This document shows, piece by piece, positions 33,541 through 41,508 of a DNA stretch of 42,641 bases. The notes under the pieces are model-generated. The model worked only from the letters and a program-made list of their open reading frames with translations. It did no database searches and was not told the origin of the DNA. A program made the position numbers and the translations under genes. This DNA is from Ardenticatenaceae bacterium (lineage in GTDB: Bacteria > Chloroflexota > Anaerolineae > Promineifilales > Promineifilaceae): the NCBI GenBank assembly GCA_027054335.1, contig JALUPA010000023.1:1-42641 (forward strand). Direction: 5' to 3'. The number at the start of each line of letters is the position of its first letter. Position 1 is the first letter of the stretch.

Positions 33541-33941
33541 TGAATGATGCTGTTACAGATACGCATGGTCTTATTTGGTATCTGGAAAACAGTCCGCGTT
33601 TGGGGGAAAAAGCTGGCGAATTGTTTGATGCTTGTGACTAGGGGGAAAGCCTGATTTATGTACCGACGATATGCCTCATTGAGATTGTGTATTTACAAGA
33701 AAAGGGTCGTATTCCCTCAAATTTCAAGAAACGTTTTGACAATGAGTTGGAAAAAGGTGAAACCGGACTTGTTGTCGTTGATTTGACAGTTGAAGTTGTC
33801 AGGGCATTAAGTAAAGTGCCTCGTGAAGTTGTACCGGAGTTGCCGGATCGCATTATTGCAGCCACAGCTTTGTATTTGGGATTGCCTTTGATTAGTCGAG
33901 ATCGGGCTATACAACGATTCGACATTGAGGTGATTTGGTGA
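33540..33941 (+). pseudogene. PIN-domain toxin (VapC-like) with one in-frame amber codon
   Basis: Reading from ATG 33540 gives a 133-codon PIN-domain ribonuclease interrupted only by TAG at 33639-33641 (codon 34). On both sides the frame is conserved: VTDTHGLIWYL with Asp7, then ICLIEIVYL with Glu48, LPDRIIAATALYLGLPLISRD with Asp103 and Asp121, which is the complete four-acid PIN site. A single base change explains the stop, for example from CAG or AAG. No good internal start would remake the N-terminus. It could be an inactivated toxin, a sequencing error, or a case of readthrough. It overlaps the antitoxin stop and the RibD start. Confidence 0.85.
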
Positions 33942-34759
33942 CTGAAGGCGTTGTCCAACTACATCCCTTGCCGGCCGAAACACGGCCGTTATCCGGCCTT
34001 TACCTTTCCCAAAATTTGCGCCAACATGACCGAGAAACGTTTGTTTACAGTAACTTTGTTACCAGTCTGGACGGCCGTATCGCCATCCCCCATCCCGACA
34101 AACCAGGAATGATGGTGCCGCCCCAGACCGCCAATATGCGAGATTGGCGCCTGTTTCAGGAGTTGGCAGTGCAGGCGGACATCATCATTACCAGCGGCCG
34201 TTATTTGCGCGATTATGCGGACGGCCGTGCCCAGGAAATTTTGCATGTGTACGACGACCCTGATTTTGCCGATTTGGGTGAGTGGCGGCAGGAACAAGGG
34301 TTGTCGCCCCAACCGGATTTGGCGGTGATTAGCGGCAGCTTGAATTTTCCCATCCCGGAAGTATTGACGGCGCACGGCCGTAAAGTCATCATTTTCACGA
34401 CTGCCCAGGTAGACCGGCAGCGGGTGAGGCAGATGGAGGCGCAGGCGGGACGGGTGGTCGTCGCGGGGGAGGAATCGGTAGACGGCCGTAGCCTTGTCCG
34501 GCAGATGGCGCAGTTGGGCTACCGTATCATCTATTCCGCTACCGGCCCCAAAGTGCTGCATTTGCTTTTGGCGGGGGGTGTTCTGGACAGGTTGTATCTG
34601 ACGTTGGCAAACCGAATTTTGGGGGGACGGCCGTTTGCCAGCATCGTGGAAGGGCCATTACTGGAACCGGCCGTAGATATGACTTTGCACACGCTTTATT
34701 ATGATGCGGCCGGACTGGACGGGTTGGGGCAGTTATTCGCTGCTTATAATGTTGGCTGA
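33938..34759 (+). CDS. RibD C-terminal-like (dihydrofolate-reductase-fold) reductase
   Basis: Predicted 273-residue pyrimidine reductase-type protein with NAD(P)H as the probable donor. VYSNFVTSLDGRIAI is the RibD_C start, ADIIITSGRYLRDY and LAVISGSLNFPIPEVL follow, and YSATGPKVLHLLLAGGVLDRLYLT is the conserved C-terminal region; RILGGRPFASIVEG closes it. There is no deaminase domain, so it is a stand-alone RibD-like reductase; the riboflavin role is not proven. GTG 33938 overlaps the toxin stop as GTGA and has GAGGTGAT upstream, so it is preferred over TTG 33935. Its end overlaps the convergent amidohydrolase by 16 bases. Confidence 0.85.
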   Translation: MTEGVVQLHPLPAETRPLSGLYLSQNLRQHDRETFVYSNFVTSLDGRIAIPHPDKPGMMVPPQTANMRDWRLFQELAVQADIIITSGRYLRDYADGRAQEILHVYDDPDFADLGEWRQEQGLSPQPDLAVISGSLNFPIPEVLTAHGRKVIIFTTAQVDRQRVRQMEAQAGRVVVAGEESVDGRSLVRQMAQLGYRIIYSATGPKVLHLLLAGGVLDRLYLTLANRILGGRPFASIVEGPLLEPAVDMTLHTLYYDAAGLDGLGQLFAAYNVG

Positions 34760-36393
34760 TTGCTCATTGTATCAAAAACGATCTTTCCTCCGACAATCGT
34801 CATCACCGCTTCAATTTCCTTGATTTCCTCGTCAGGCACGGCAAAATAATCCCGATCCAGCACGGCCAAATCGGCCAGTTTGCCGGGGCTGATCGTTCCT
34901 TTCAGATGTTCTTCGCGAGTGAGCCATGTTCCGCCACCGGTATAAGCCCGCAGCGATTCCAGACGGCTGATGGCTTGCTCCGGGGCAACCAGTTGGCCCA
35001 GATTGTTGCGCCGGGTGACGAGGGCGTATAGGGCAATGAAGGGATTGACGGAAACAGTACTGGGCACATCTGAACTGGCGGTGATGATGACACCCCGATC
35101 CAGCAATTTGCGCGCCGGTTTGTAATTGAGCGCCCGTTGCCGCCCCACGTCCCGAAAGATGAGATCGCCTTCCCAATAGAGGAACGTAGGTTGGATAACG
35201 GCCGCAATCCGGTGTGCCGCCATCTGCTCAATAGCCCGGTCAGAGGGGAAGTAGGCGTGGATAACGTTGTGGCGGGCGTCGGGGCGGGGCAGTTCTGTGG
35301 CGATTTGAGCCAGAGCGTCCACGGCCATGTCCAGCGCCCGGTCGCCACACACGTGAATGCCCACGTCCCAATTGCCGGTTTGGGCCAGACGAATGTGGGT
35401 GAGCAAATCGGCCGTATCCAGCCGGTTGTAATTGATCACTTCGGATTCTCCCTCAAAGGGTTCGTACATGTAGGCTGTGTGCGAGGTGGTGCCGCCGTCA
35501 ATCGCCATTTTCAGACCGCCCAGCCGCAGCCACTCATCCCCCATCCCGGAAAAGAGACCCAATGCCTGCGCCCGATTGTTTAGCTCCTCTTCGCTTTCTT
35601 CGTCCAGAAAGCCGTGCCAACTGGGCATGATGTTGGTGCGGACGGTAAGCTGCCCGTCCCGGTAAAAGGATTGGTAGGCGTGCATTTCAGACGGCCGTAA
35701 CCCCGGATCAATCACACTGGTAATGCCAAAGCGGTTGAATTCCCGGCAACCCAGGACCAGCGCCTTTTTACGCTCGGCCAGGGTGGGTTGGGACAGCAGA
35801 TCGCGTACCAGTTGTTTGGCGCTGGCCCGCAGCAGGCCGTTTGGCTGCCCGTCCGCGTCCCGTTCAATTTTGCCGCCCGGCGGGTCAGCGGTTTGGGCCG
35901 TGATTCCGGCTAGTTTCAGAGCCGTGCTGTTCACCACATCGGCGTTGAAGAAGCGTTGCAGGATGACGGGATGCTTTGACGTGGCTGGGTCAATGTCGTG
36001 GCGGGTGGGCAACCGGCCTTCGGTAAAGTTGCCCTCGTTCCAGCCCATCCCCACAATCCATTCGCCCGGCGGAGTAACGGCGGCGCGTTCCCGCACCAGT
36101 TCCATCATTTCTTCGGGGGATTGGCACTCGTCCAAGCGGATGGCGGCCAGTTTTTCGCCTACTTGCAGCAGATGGGCGTGGCTGTCGAACAAACCGGGGA
36201 TGACGGTACGGCCGTCTACATCAATGCGCTGTGTGTTCGGGCCGGCCATTGCTTCAATTTCCGCCGTACCACCCACAGCTAGAAAACGGCTGTCCTTAAT
36301 GGCAACAGCCTGGGCGATGGTTTGGTGGGAATCAAGGGTATGGATACGGCCGTTGATGACAATAACATCTGGAGATAAATTTCTAACTTGCAT
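34744..36393 (-). CDS. YtcJ-type amidohydrolase
   Basis: Predicted 549-residue zinc amidohydrolase of the amidohydrolase-3 / YtcJ group. DVIVINGRIHTLD and VIPGLFDSHAHLLQ (His72, His74) open the barrel. Further metal or active-site residues are in IHVCGDRALDMAVDAL, RHNVIHA and ITASSDVPST, and the small beta-sandwich is closed by GTISPGKLADLAVLD. The family hydrolyses amide-like bonds of unknown small molecules. ATG 36393 has AAGGAG in minus-strand reading. Its end overlaps the RibD-like gene by 16 bases without a terminator between them. One ACGGCCGT copy lies just ahead of the start. Confidence 0.93.
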   Translation of the reverse strand: MQVRNLSPDVIVINGRIHTLDSHQTIAQAVAIKDSRFLAVGGTAEIEAMAGPNTQRIDVDGRTVIPGLFDSHAHLLQVGEKLAAIRLDECQSPEEMMELVRERAAVTPPGEWIVGMGWNEGNFTEGRLPTRHDIDPATSKHPVILQRFFNADVVNSTALKLAGITAQTADPPGGKIERDADGQPNGLLRASAKQLVRDLLSQPTLAERKKALVLGCREFNRFGITSVIDPGLRPSEMHAYQSFYRDGQLTVRTNIMPSWHGFLDEESEEELNNRAQALGLFSGMGDEWLRLGGLKMAIDGGTTSHTAYMYEPFEGESEVINYNRLDTADLLTHIRLAQTGNWDVGIHVCGDRALDMAVDALAQIATELPRPDARHNVIHAYFPSDRAIEQMAAHRIAAVIQPTFLYWEGDLIFRDVGRQRALNYKPARKLLDRGVIITASSDVPSTVSVNPFIALYALVTRRNNLGQLVAPEQAISRLESLRAYTGGGTWLTREEHLKGTISPGKLADLAVLDRDYFAVPDEEIKEIEAVMTIVGGKIVFDTMSNQPTL

Positions 36394-36470
36394 GGCGCTC
36401 CTTCACAGAAATGTATTTCAGACGGCCGTTTTACCTCCCCGTAACAACAAAACTACAACAGATTGGAAAA

Positions 36471-36503
36471 GGAACAGATAATTCTTACAAAGAATCTGTT
36501 TCT
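36471..36503. repeat. Imperfect inverted repeat upstream of the amidohydrolase
   Basis: GGAACAGAT then TTCTT on the left pairs with AAGAATCTGTTTC on the right, with a two-base bulge and a short loop. In minus-strand reading it lies between the phosphoribosyltransferase and the amidohydrolase and could be a transcript end or an attenuating stem. There is only a short T run after it. Confidence 0.4.
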
Positions 36504-36540
36504 TCCTTCATCCGTTGTAGTCATGGCGAAAAATGGTACG

Positions 36541-36653
36541 AATTAATGAGTCTTCCGAAAAAAGCCTTTTTGTGAACAAAACGGCGTGAATTTCAGTCAA
36601 GTAAAATCCAGATAAATCCGCGCAATCCGCGGCTATTTTCGGAAGACTTAATT
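36541..36653. mobile_element. Small inverted-repeat element at the PRTase stop codon
   Basis: AGTCTTCCGAAAA (36549-36561) and TTTTCGGAAGACT (36636-36648) are perfect 13-base inverted ends of a roughly 100-base non-coding element. Outside the ends lie AATTAATG and TAATT, so a TTAAT duplication is possible but not exact. The inside has a direct repeat ATCCGCGCAATCCGCG. The right end reaches into the stop codon of the phosphoribosyltransferase gene. A nine-base part, CGGAAGACT, recurs near 11730. Confidence 0.62.
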
Positions 36654-37151
36654 CCAGACGCCCAGCACTTCCGGGCCGCGATCTAGTTCCCAGGGATAGA
36701 TGATGTAAGCGTCCGTTACGGCCGCGTAATAGGTAGGCGTAAAACCGGGGTAGAGCGAAGAGCCGGGCTTGTAATGCAGGACGCAGGTATCCGGCATCCC
36801 GCCGGCCGCATCAATCCGATTGGCCACCGTGACCATATTGCGCCCCTTCGTCCACACGTCATCCACCACCAGAATCCGCCGCCCTTCCAGTAGTTCGCTT
36901 TCGGGGAACTGAATAAATTCGGGGATGGCAAACTTTTCCTGTCCGGACATTTGCAGACCGGGGAAATCAGCGGGAAAACGCACCGAAGCCGTCAAAATGT
37001 AGGTGATATTTAACGCCTCTGCCAGCATCCCGCCGGGAACCATGCCGCCGCGGGTGATTACGACCATACTGTCATAACGGCCGTGTATCTGCGGCGCCAA
37101 ATAATCAATCAATTTATCCACGTCGGACCAAGTTAGCACTTCACGACGCAT
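36648..37151 (-). CDS. Purine-type phosphoribosyltransferase
   Basis: Predicted 167-residue type I phosphoribosyltransferase. Motifs: SMVVITRGGMVPGGMLAEAL (the pyrophosphate loop), RILVVDDVWTKGRNM (the PRPP-binding acidic motif), and AVTDAYIIYPWE near the end, a pattern of the Gpt/hypoxanthine-salvage group. It probably recycles xanthine, guanine or hypoxanthine with PRPP. The frame is open to 37169, but ATG 37151 has AGGAGAA at good spacing. The stop lies within the end of a small inverted-repeat element, so the last codons border an insertion. Confidence 0.88.
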   Translation of the reverse strand: MRREVLTWSDVDKLIDYLAPQIHGRYDSMVVITRGGMVPGGMLAEALNITYILTASVRFPADFPGLQMSGQEKFAIPEFIQFPESELLEGRRILVVDDVWTKGRNMVTVANRIDAAGGMPDTCVLHYKPGSSLYPGFTPTYYAAVTDAYIIYPWELDRGPEVLGVWN

Positions 37152-37212
37152 ACAATTCTCCTTCTGCAAATTTACAATTTATCCTACCCGTTCCCAGGCG
37201 GGATGTCAACAT

Positions 37213-37248
37213 AAGGAGATTGGAGATTGGCTAATCTCCAACTTCCTT
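37213..37248. repeat. GGAGATT / AATCTCC repeat hairpin at the PPK2 stop
   Basis: AAGGAGATTGGAGATT (37213-37228) pairs at 14 of 16 positions with AATCTCCAACTTCCTT (37233-37248) over a four-base loop GGCT. It belongs to the same family as 7275-7346 and 41347-41420. The PPK2 stop codon (complement of 37231-37233) is in the loop region, so the last codons of that gene come from the repeat. Confidence 0.85.
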
Positions 37249-38130
37249 CTTCAGCTTAACCCGCATCGCCTCCAGTTCTTTCATTCTCTCCGGTGGAACA
37301 ATTGGCGGCTGCAAATCCAGTTCCTGAATACGGCTGGCAATAATGTCGGCCACGCAGGCGCGCATAAACCATTTGTGATCAGCCGGAATGACGTACCAGG
37401 GAGTGGCTTCCGTGCTGGTGGCGTTCAGCATATCCTCAAACGCCTGCTGGTATTCATCCCAATACTGCCGTTCTTCGTAATCACCGGGCGAAAATTTCCA
37501 CTCTTTGCCTGGCGTTTCCAACCGGGCCAGAAAGCGCCGTAATTGTTCCTCTTTGGAGACGTGGAGGAAAAACTTCAGCGTCAGTGTGTCTTGATTAGCC
37601 ACCATCTGCTCAAAAGCGTTAATGGATGCGTAACGCGCCTGCCAGATTTCTTCCAGACTGGCCCCGCGCAGGCGGCGCGGCAGCCATTGCGATGCCAAAA
37701 AGCCGGGATGAACGCGCACGACCAGCACTTCTTCGTAATAGGAACGATTAAAGATAGCGATACGGCCGTGCGCCGGTAACTTCCGCATGGGTCGCATCAA
37801 GAATGAATACCGCTTCTCCTCTTCCGTGGGCGCTTTGAAGCTGTACACGTCCACACCCTGCGGATTCACGCCGGACATCACGTGTTTAATCGTGCCATCC
37901 TTGCCCGCCGCATCCATTGCCTGAAAGATGATCAGTACCGCGTACTGTTTGCTGGCCCACAACAACTCTTGCGCCGCCGCCAAATCCTGCACGTCATCTT
38001 TCAGCGCCTTTTTGCCCTCTTTCTTGCTCTTGAATCCGGCCATATACCCCGGATCATAATCCGCCAACCGAATCTTCTTTCCCGGCGTGGCGATAAATGG
38101 CGTATGGTCCAAGCGGTGTTGGTTATTCAT
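37231..38130 (-). CDS. ppk2: PPK2-family polyphosphate:nucleotide phosphotransferase
   Basis: Predicted 299-residue PPK2 enzyme that moves phosphate between polyphosphate and nucleoside (di)phosphates. The Walker A-like loop is IIFQAMDAAGKDGTIKHVM, then NPQGVDVYSFKAPT, and the Walker B-like region is IAIFNRSYYEEVLVVRVHP. LKFFLHVSKEEQLRRFLAR and PWYVIPADHKWFMR complete the family signature. The frame continues upstream to 38184, but that part would translate a perfect hairpin (38142-38175); ATG 38130 gives MNNQHRLDHTPF and is preferred. The C-terminus lies in a repeat hairpin. It follows the SHMT-GcvT gene on the same strand. Confidence 0.93.
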   Translation of the reverse strand: MNNQHRLDHTPFIATPGKKIRLADYDPGYMAGFKSKKEGKKALKDDVQDLAAAQELLWASKQYAVLIIFQAMDAAGKDGTIKHVMSGVNPQGVDVYSFKAPTEEEKRYSFLMRPMRKLPAHGRIAIFNRSYYEEVLVVRVHPGFLASQWLPRRLRGASLEEIWQARYASINAFEQMVANQDTLTLKFFLHVSKEEQLRRFLARLETPGKEWKFSPGDYEERQYWDEYQQAFEDMLNATSTEATPWYVIPADHKWFMRACVADIIASRIQELDLQPPIVPPERMKELEAMRVKLKKEVGD

Positions 38131-38141
38131 CAGGCATCTCC

Positions 38142-38175
38142 ATTTTCCCGGAAACGCTACAGTTTCCGGGAAAAT
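38142..38175 (-). terminator. Perfect 14-base hairpin after the SHMT-GcvT gene
   Basis: ATTTTCCCGGAAAC (38142-38155) and GTTTCCGGGAAAAT (38162-38175) are exact reverse complements with a six-base loop. The stem lies just past the SHMT-GcvT stop and before the PPK2 start. Its AT-rich outer bases and GC core fit a terminator, though the T run after it in minus-strand reading is short. It could also be a regulatory stem for PPK2. Confidence 0.6.
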
Positions 38176-38184
38176 ATATCTCAC

Positions 38185-41100
38185 TCATTTCTTTTTGCGG
38201 GAAGGGAAACGGGTCAACACCGTCGCTTCGGCCGGGACAGGCATACGCGCTCCTGGTTTGATGGTTTCCGGCACGCGCAACGGCCGTGTTCCGCCACCCA
38301 TCTGGTAAATCCAAATCTTCGTCTCCGGCTTACTCAGGCTGATCGGAATCCAGGCTTGCCCCAGCAAATACCCCTCACTGTCAATCGAGCAGCTAGTCAC
38401 CGTGCCCACAACCTTGCCCTTGCCATCCAGCACCGGATCGCCCTTATCCGGCCGGCGCACCCCCTTCTCATTCAGCCGGAAGCGCACCACTACGTGATCC
38501 CGCTCCTGCTCGTGGGCGATAAAAGCGTCCCGCCCCACAAAAAACGGCTTCCACAGCTTCACGTAAGCGCCAAAGCCCGCATCTGCCGGATTCAGCCCCA
38601 ACTCGCCCGCCATTTCGTGGCCGTACAGCGGCAGCCCCGCTTCCGTGCGCAGACTGTCCCGTGCCGCCAGCCCTGCCGGTTTCAGGCCATACGGTTTGCC
38701 CGCTTCCAGCAGCGCGTCCCACAGTTCCGGCGCCTTGTCGGGGTGGACAAATAGCTCATAAGCGATCCGTTCCCCCGTATAGCCGGTGCGGGAGATGATC
38801 ACGTCCAGCCCGGCCAACTGGCCTTGCGTCAACCCCGCCCAGGGCATGGTCTTGATGCGCCGCGCCAAAGCGTCGTCGTCGCACAGTTCCAGGATGATGT
38901 CGCGGGATTTTGGCCCCTGGATGGGCATATCCACCCGGCATTCGTCCCCCCACTGCTGGTCGCGCAAGTCGCGCAGTTGCACGGGGTGTTGGATGCGGGC
39001 ATACGGCCGTTTCCCATCAATCATCACCTCTCCCTTATTCACCGCGTTCAGCCAGGCCCAATCTTTGTCATTGTTGGAGGCATTCACCACCAGCAAAAAG
39101 CGTTCCTCCGCCAGCCGGTAAACCAGCAAATCGTCAATCACCGAGCCGTCCGGGGCCAGGAAATGGGTGTAATGAGATTGCCCCACCTTCAGCGAGCGCG
39201 TCTCATTCGCCGTCACCACGTTCAAAAAGTCCACCACGTGCGGCCCGCTGGCGTCAAACACCCCCATGTGCGTGGCGTCAAACAGCCCGGCGGCCGTGCG
39301 CACCGCCAGATGCTCCTCTATCACCGACGTTTTGTAGCGCACCGGCATTTCGTAGCCGCCAAAGTCCACCATGTGGCCGCCCAAAGCCACGTGCGCGTCA
39401 TACAAAGTTGTCCGTTTCAAGGGTGCATCGGCCGGTTCTTCCCAGACAAATTCGGGCAGCGCTTCCCCGCCGGGCCGGTTTTCCTGGCCAATGAAGAAGG
39501 GTTTGCTGTCGGCGAAGGGATTGTATTTGGCTTCTTTTTTCTCTTTGCCGAGCTGCTTGATCAGTTCAACGGCCGTAACTGCCAACTCTGCTACTTCCTC
39601 CAGCCAATCTACCGGCAGCAGCGTGACCGCTACCGGACCGGGAATCTTCGCATACAAATCGCCAAAATCCACGTACCCGTCCGAGAGGGCCGCCAGCCAA
39701 TCATGCGCCTTCTGCGCGTCGGCTGGTTTCAGGAAGCGTAGCCGGTACGTGTCCGCCGAGACGCGCAGCAAAGCCGCGTCCACGTCCAGGTCGGGGCCGT
39801 AAAGATGCGTCATCTGCGCCTGCCCGTCTGCCAGCGCCAGCACGTCGCTGGTCAGCGCAGCATTAAGGAAGGCGGTCGCCGCCTTGCCGCGCAATTCCAG
39901 CGTCATGGAGAGCGATTTCGGTTCCGCCTGCTGGCGTAGTTCCCGCACCATTTGCCGGGCGCGTTGCAAGCTGGCGTAATCCACTTTGGCCCGAAGCTGC
40001 TTCTTCCCTTTCATCCCCAGATAGGTAAACGGCGTGCAGTTATTCATCACCAAAGCAATGGCCTCTGCCAGCTTATCCACTTCCGCGTCGCCAAAACCCA
40101 ACTGGCTGATCCAGACCGTGCCCAAACGCAGGCCGGTGGGATTCATGGCTCCCTTGTCACCGGGGATGGTGTTGCGATTGAGAACGATGCCCGCCGTGTC
40201 CAGAATCCGCGCCGCCATGTCGCCGGAGAGATGAACGCCGTTATGGCTGACGCTCTTGGTATCCACCAGCAGCAGATGGTTTTCCGTGCCGCCGCCGACG
40301 ATACGCAGGCCGTGTTCCGCTAGTTTTTGCGCCAGTCGTTGGGCATTCTGCACAATGTGCTGCTGCAATTCCCGGAACTGCTCCGTATTCGCCAGACGCA
40401 AAGCGACGGCTAATGCGGCCATCGTGTTGAGATGCGGGCCGCCTTGTTCACCGGGGAATACGGCTCGATCCAGTTTGCGCACCAAATCCTTACGGTGGGT
40501 CATAATCATGGCTCCGCGCGGTCCGCACAGGCTCTTGTGCGTCGTCGTCGTCACCACGTCGGCAATCCCAATGGGGCTGGGATGGACGCCGGAAGCCACT
40601 AAACCGGAAATGTGGGCAATGTCGGCCATCAAATAGGCCCCCACCTTGTCCGCAATCTCCCGGAACCGCTGCCAATCCACAATCATGGGGTAGGCGGAAA
40701 AACCGGCGACGATAATTTGCGGCTGGGCCTCAATAGCCCGGCGTTCAATGTCATCGTAATCCAGTTGCTCTGTTTCCGGGTCTACAAAGTAGGGCACGCC
40801 TTTGTAATGCTTGCCGGAACGGTTGATGCGCGTGCCGTGCGAAAGGTGGCCGCCGTCGTTCAGATTCAGCCCCATAATCGTGTCGCCCGGTTGCAGCAGG
40901 GCGGTGTAGACGGCACTGTTGGCCGGCGCGCCGCTGAGGGGCTGCACGTTGACGTACAGGTTGTCCGGGCTGACGCCGTTGGCGGCAAACAATTCGGCCG
41001 CCCGCCGCCGGGTGAGCGCTTCCAGAATGTCGGCGTACTCCACCCCTTTGTAGTAGCGCGGGTCGCTGTTGCGCCGGTAGAGAGCCAGTTCCAGGGGGAT

Positions 41101-41331
41101 GTCCAGAATCTCCGCTTCGGTTTGTTTGCGGCTGGCCTCACGCGGGTAGCCTTCGGCGTAGATGTTACAGAAACGGCTGGCCATAGTCTCGCGCACAGCG
41201 TCTGGCGCTTCGCTCTCAGAGGCAATAAGAATGATGGTGCTGTCCTGGCGTTGGTCTTCCAGGTTAATCAGGTTTTGCAACGCTGGGTCCAGTTCTTCCA
41301 GCGTTCCGGGGAAAATAAAATCTTTTGACAT
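38185..41331 (-). CDS. glyA-gcvT: Fused serine hydroxymethyltransferase - aminomethyltransferase
   Basis: Predicted 1048-residue fusion of two folate one-carbon enzymes. Residues 1-465 are SHMT (glycine/serine exchange with tetrahydrofolate): IASESEAP, NIYAEGYP, and the PLP lysine in TTTTHKSLCGPRGAMI (Lys266). About 20 extra residues lie between YAEGYP and RYYKGVEYAD. Residues 475-560 form a linker domain that resembles a worn GcvT N-terminal module (LELRGKAATAFLNAALTSDV). Residues 635-1040 are GcvT, the T-protein of glycine cleavage: GGHMVDFGGYEMPVRY, GLFDATHMGVF, DDLLVYRL, ISRTGYTGERIAYELF, AARDSLRTEAGLPLYGHE. No frame break exists in the long frame. ATG 41331 has AGGAGA. Fusing both links serine synthesis to glycine cleavage. 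Confidence 0.95.
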   Translation of the reverse strand: MSKDFIFPGTLEELDPALQNLINLEDQRQDSTIILIASESEAPDAVRETMASRFCNIYAEGYPREASRKQTEAEILDIPLELALYRRNSDPRYYKGVEYADILEALTRRRAAELFAANGVSPDNLYVNVQPLSGAPANSAVYTALLQPGDTIMGLNLNDGGHLSHGTRINRSGKHYKGVPYFVDPETEQLDYDDIERRAIEAQPQIIVAGFSAYPMIVDWQRFREIADKVGAYLMADIAHISGLVASGVHPSPIGIADVVTTTTHKSLCGPRGAMIMTHRKDLVRKLDRAVFPGEQGGPHLNTMAALAVALRLANTEQFRELQQHIVQNAQRLAQKLAEHGLRIVGGGTENHLLLVDTKSVSHNGVHLSGDMAARILDTAGIVLNRNTIPGDKGAMNPTGLRLGTVWISQLGFGDAEVDKLAEAIALVMNNCTPFTYLGMKGKKQLRAKVDYASLQRARQMVRELRQQAEPKSLSMTLELRGKAATAFLNAALTSDVLALADGQAQMTHLYGPDLDVDAALLRVSADTYRLRFLKPADAQKAHDWLAALSDGYVDFGDLYAKIPGPVAVTLLPVDWLEEVAELAVTAVELIKQLGKEKKEAKYNPFADSKPFFIGQENRPGGEALPEFVWEEPADAPLKRTTLYDAHVALGGHMVDFGGYEMPVRYKTSVIEEHLAVRTAAGLFDATHMGVFDASGPHVVDFLNVVTANETRSLKVGQSHYTHFLAPDGSVIDDLLVYRLAEERFLLVVNASNNDKDWAWLNAVNKGEVMIDGKRPYARIQHPVQLRDLRDQQWGDECRVDMPIQGPKSRDIILELCDDDALARRIKTMPWAGLTQGQLAGLDVIISRTGYTGERIAYELFVHPDKAPELWDALLEAGKPYGLKPAGLAARDSLRTEAGLPLYGHEMAGELGLNPADAGFGAYVKLWKPFFVGRDAFIAHEQERDHVVVRFRLNEKGVRRPDKGDPVLDGKGKVVGTVTSCSIDSEGYLLGQAWIPISLSKPETKIWIYQMGGGTRPLRVPETIKPGARMPVPAEATVLTRFPSRKKK

Positions 41332-41346
41332 GTGGGGTCTCCTGAA

Positions 41347-41420
41347 AGGAGATTGGAGATTGGAGGTTGGAGATTTGCCGCGCGCGGCTCGTAATCTCTA
41401 ATCCCTAATCTCCAATCTCT
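41347..41420. repeat. GGAGATT / AATCTCT repeat block upstream of SHMT-GcvT
   Basis: AGGAGATTGGAGATTGGAGG on the left and TAATCTCTAATCCCTAATC with CAATCTCT on the right are tandem heptamers in opposite orientation. They can fold into a long stem around the GC-rich CCGCGCGCGG. It lies in the 5' leader of the minus-strand fusion gene, directly next to its ribosome site. Confidence 0.85.
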
Positions 41421-41479
41421 GAATGGTAAAGTTTGCCTGATTTTAGCAGGATTTGGCCGAACTGCTACTGTTCAATGAG

Positions 41480-41508
41480 TTGACAGGGTACGGCCGTTTT
41501 GGCATAAT
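41480..41508 (+). promoter_or_regulatory. Sigma-A-type promoter of the T-box leader
   Basis: TTGACA at 41480-41485 is a perfect -35 box and CATAAT at 41503-41508 a near-perfect -10 box, with the ideal 17-base spacer. The spacer itself contains ACGGCCGT. The start would be near 41515, some 20 bases before the T-box stem I. Confidence 0.85.

Noticed and set aside
33639-33641. TAG in the PIN gene as a pyrrolysine codon
   Set aside because: No pyrrolysine genes or insertion context are seen, and PIN toxins have no need for it; mutation or sequencing error is simpler.
34744-41331. Many long plus-strand frames opposite the minus-strand housekeeping genes, for example 38824-39741 and 40612-41328
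   Set aside because: They are antisense shadows of well-conserved genes, rich in His, Arg and Pro, and match no family.
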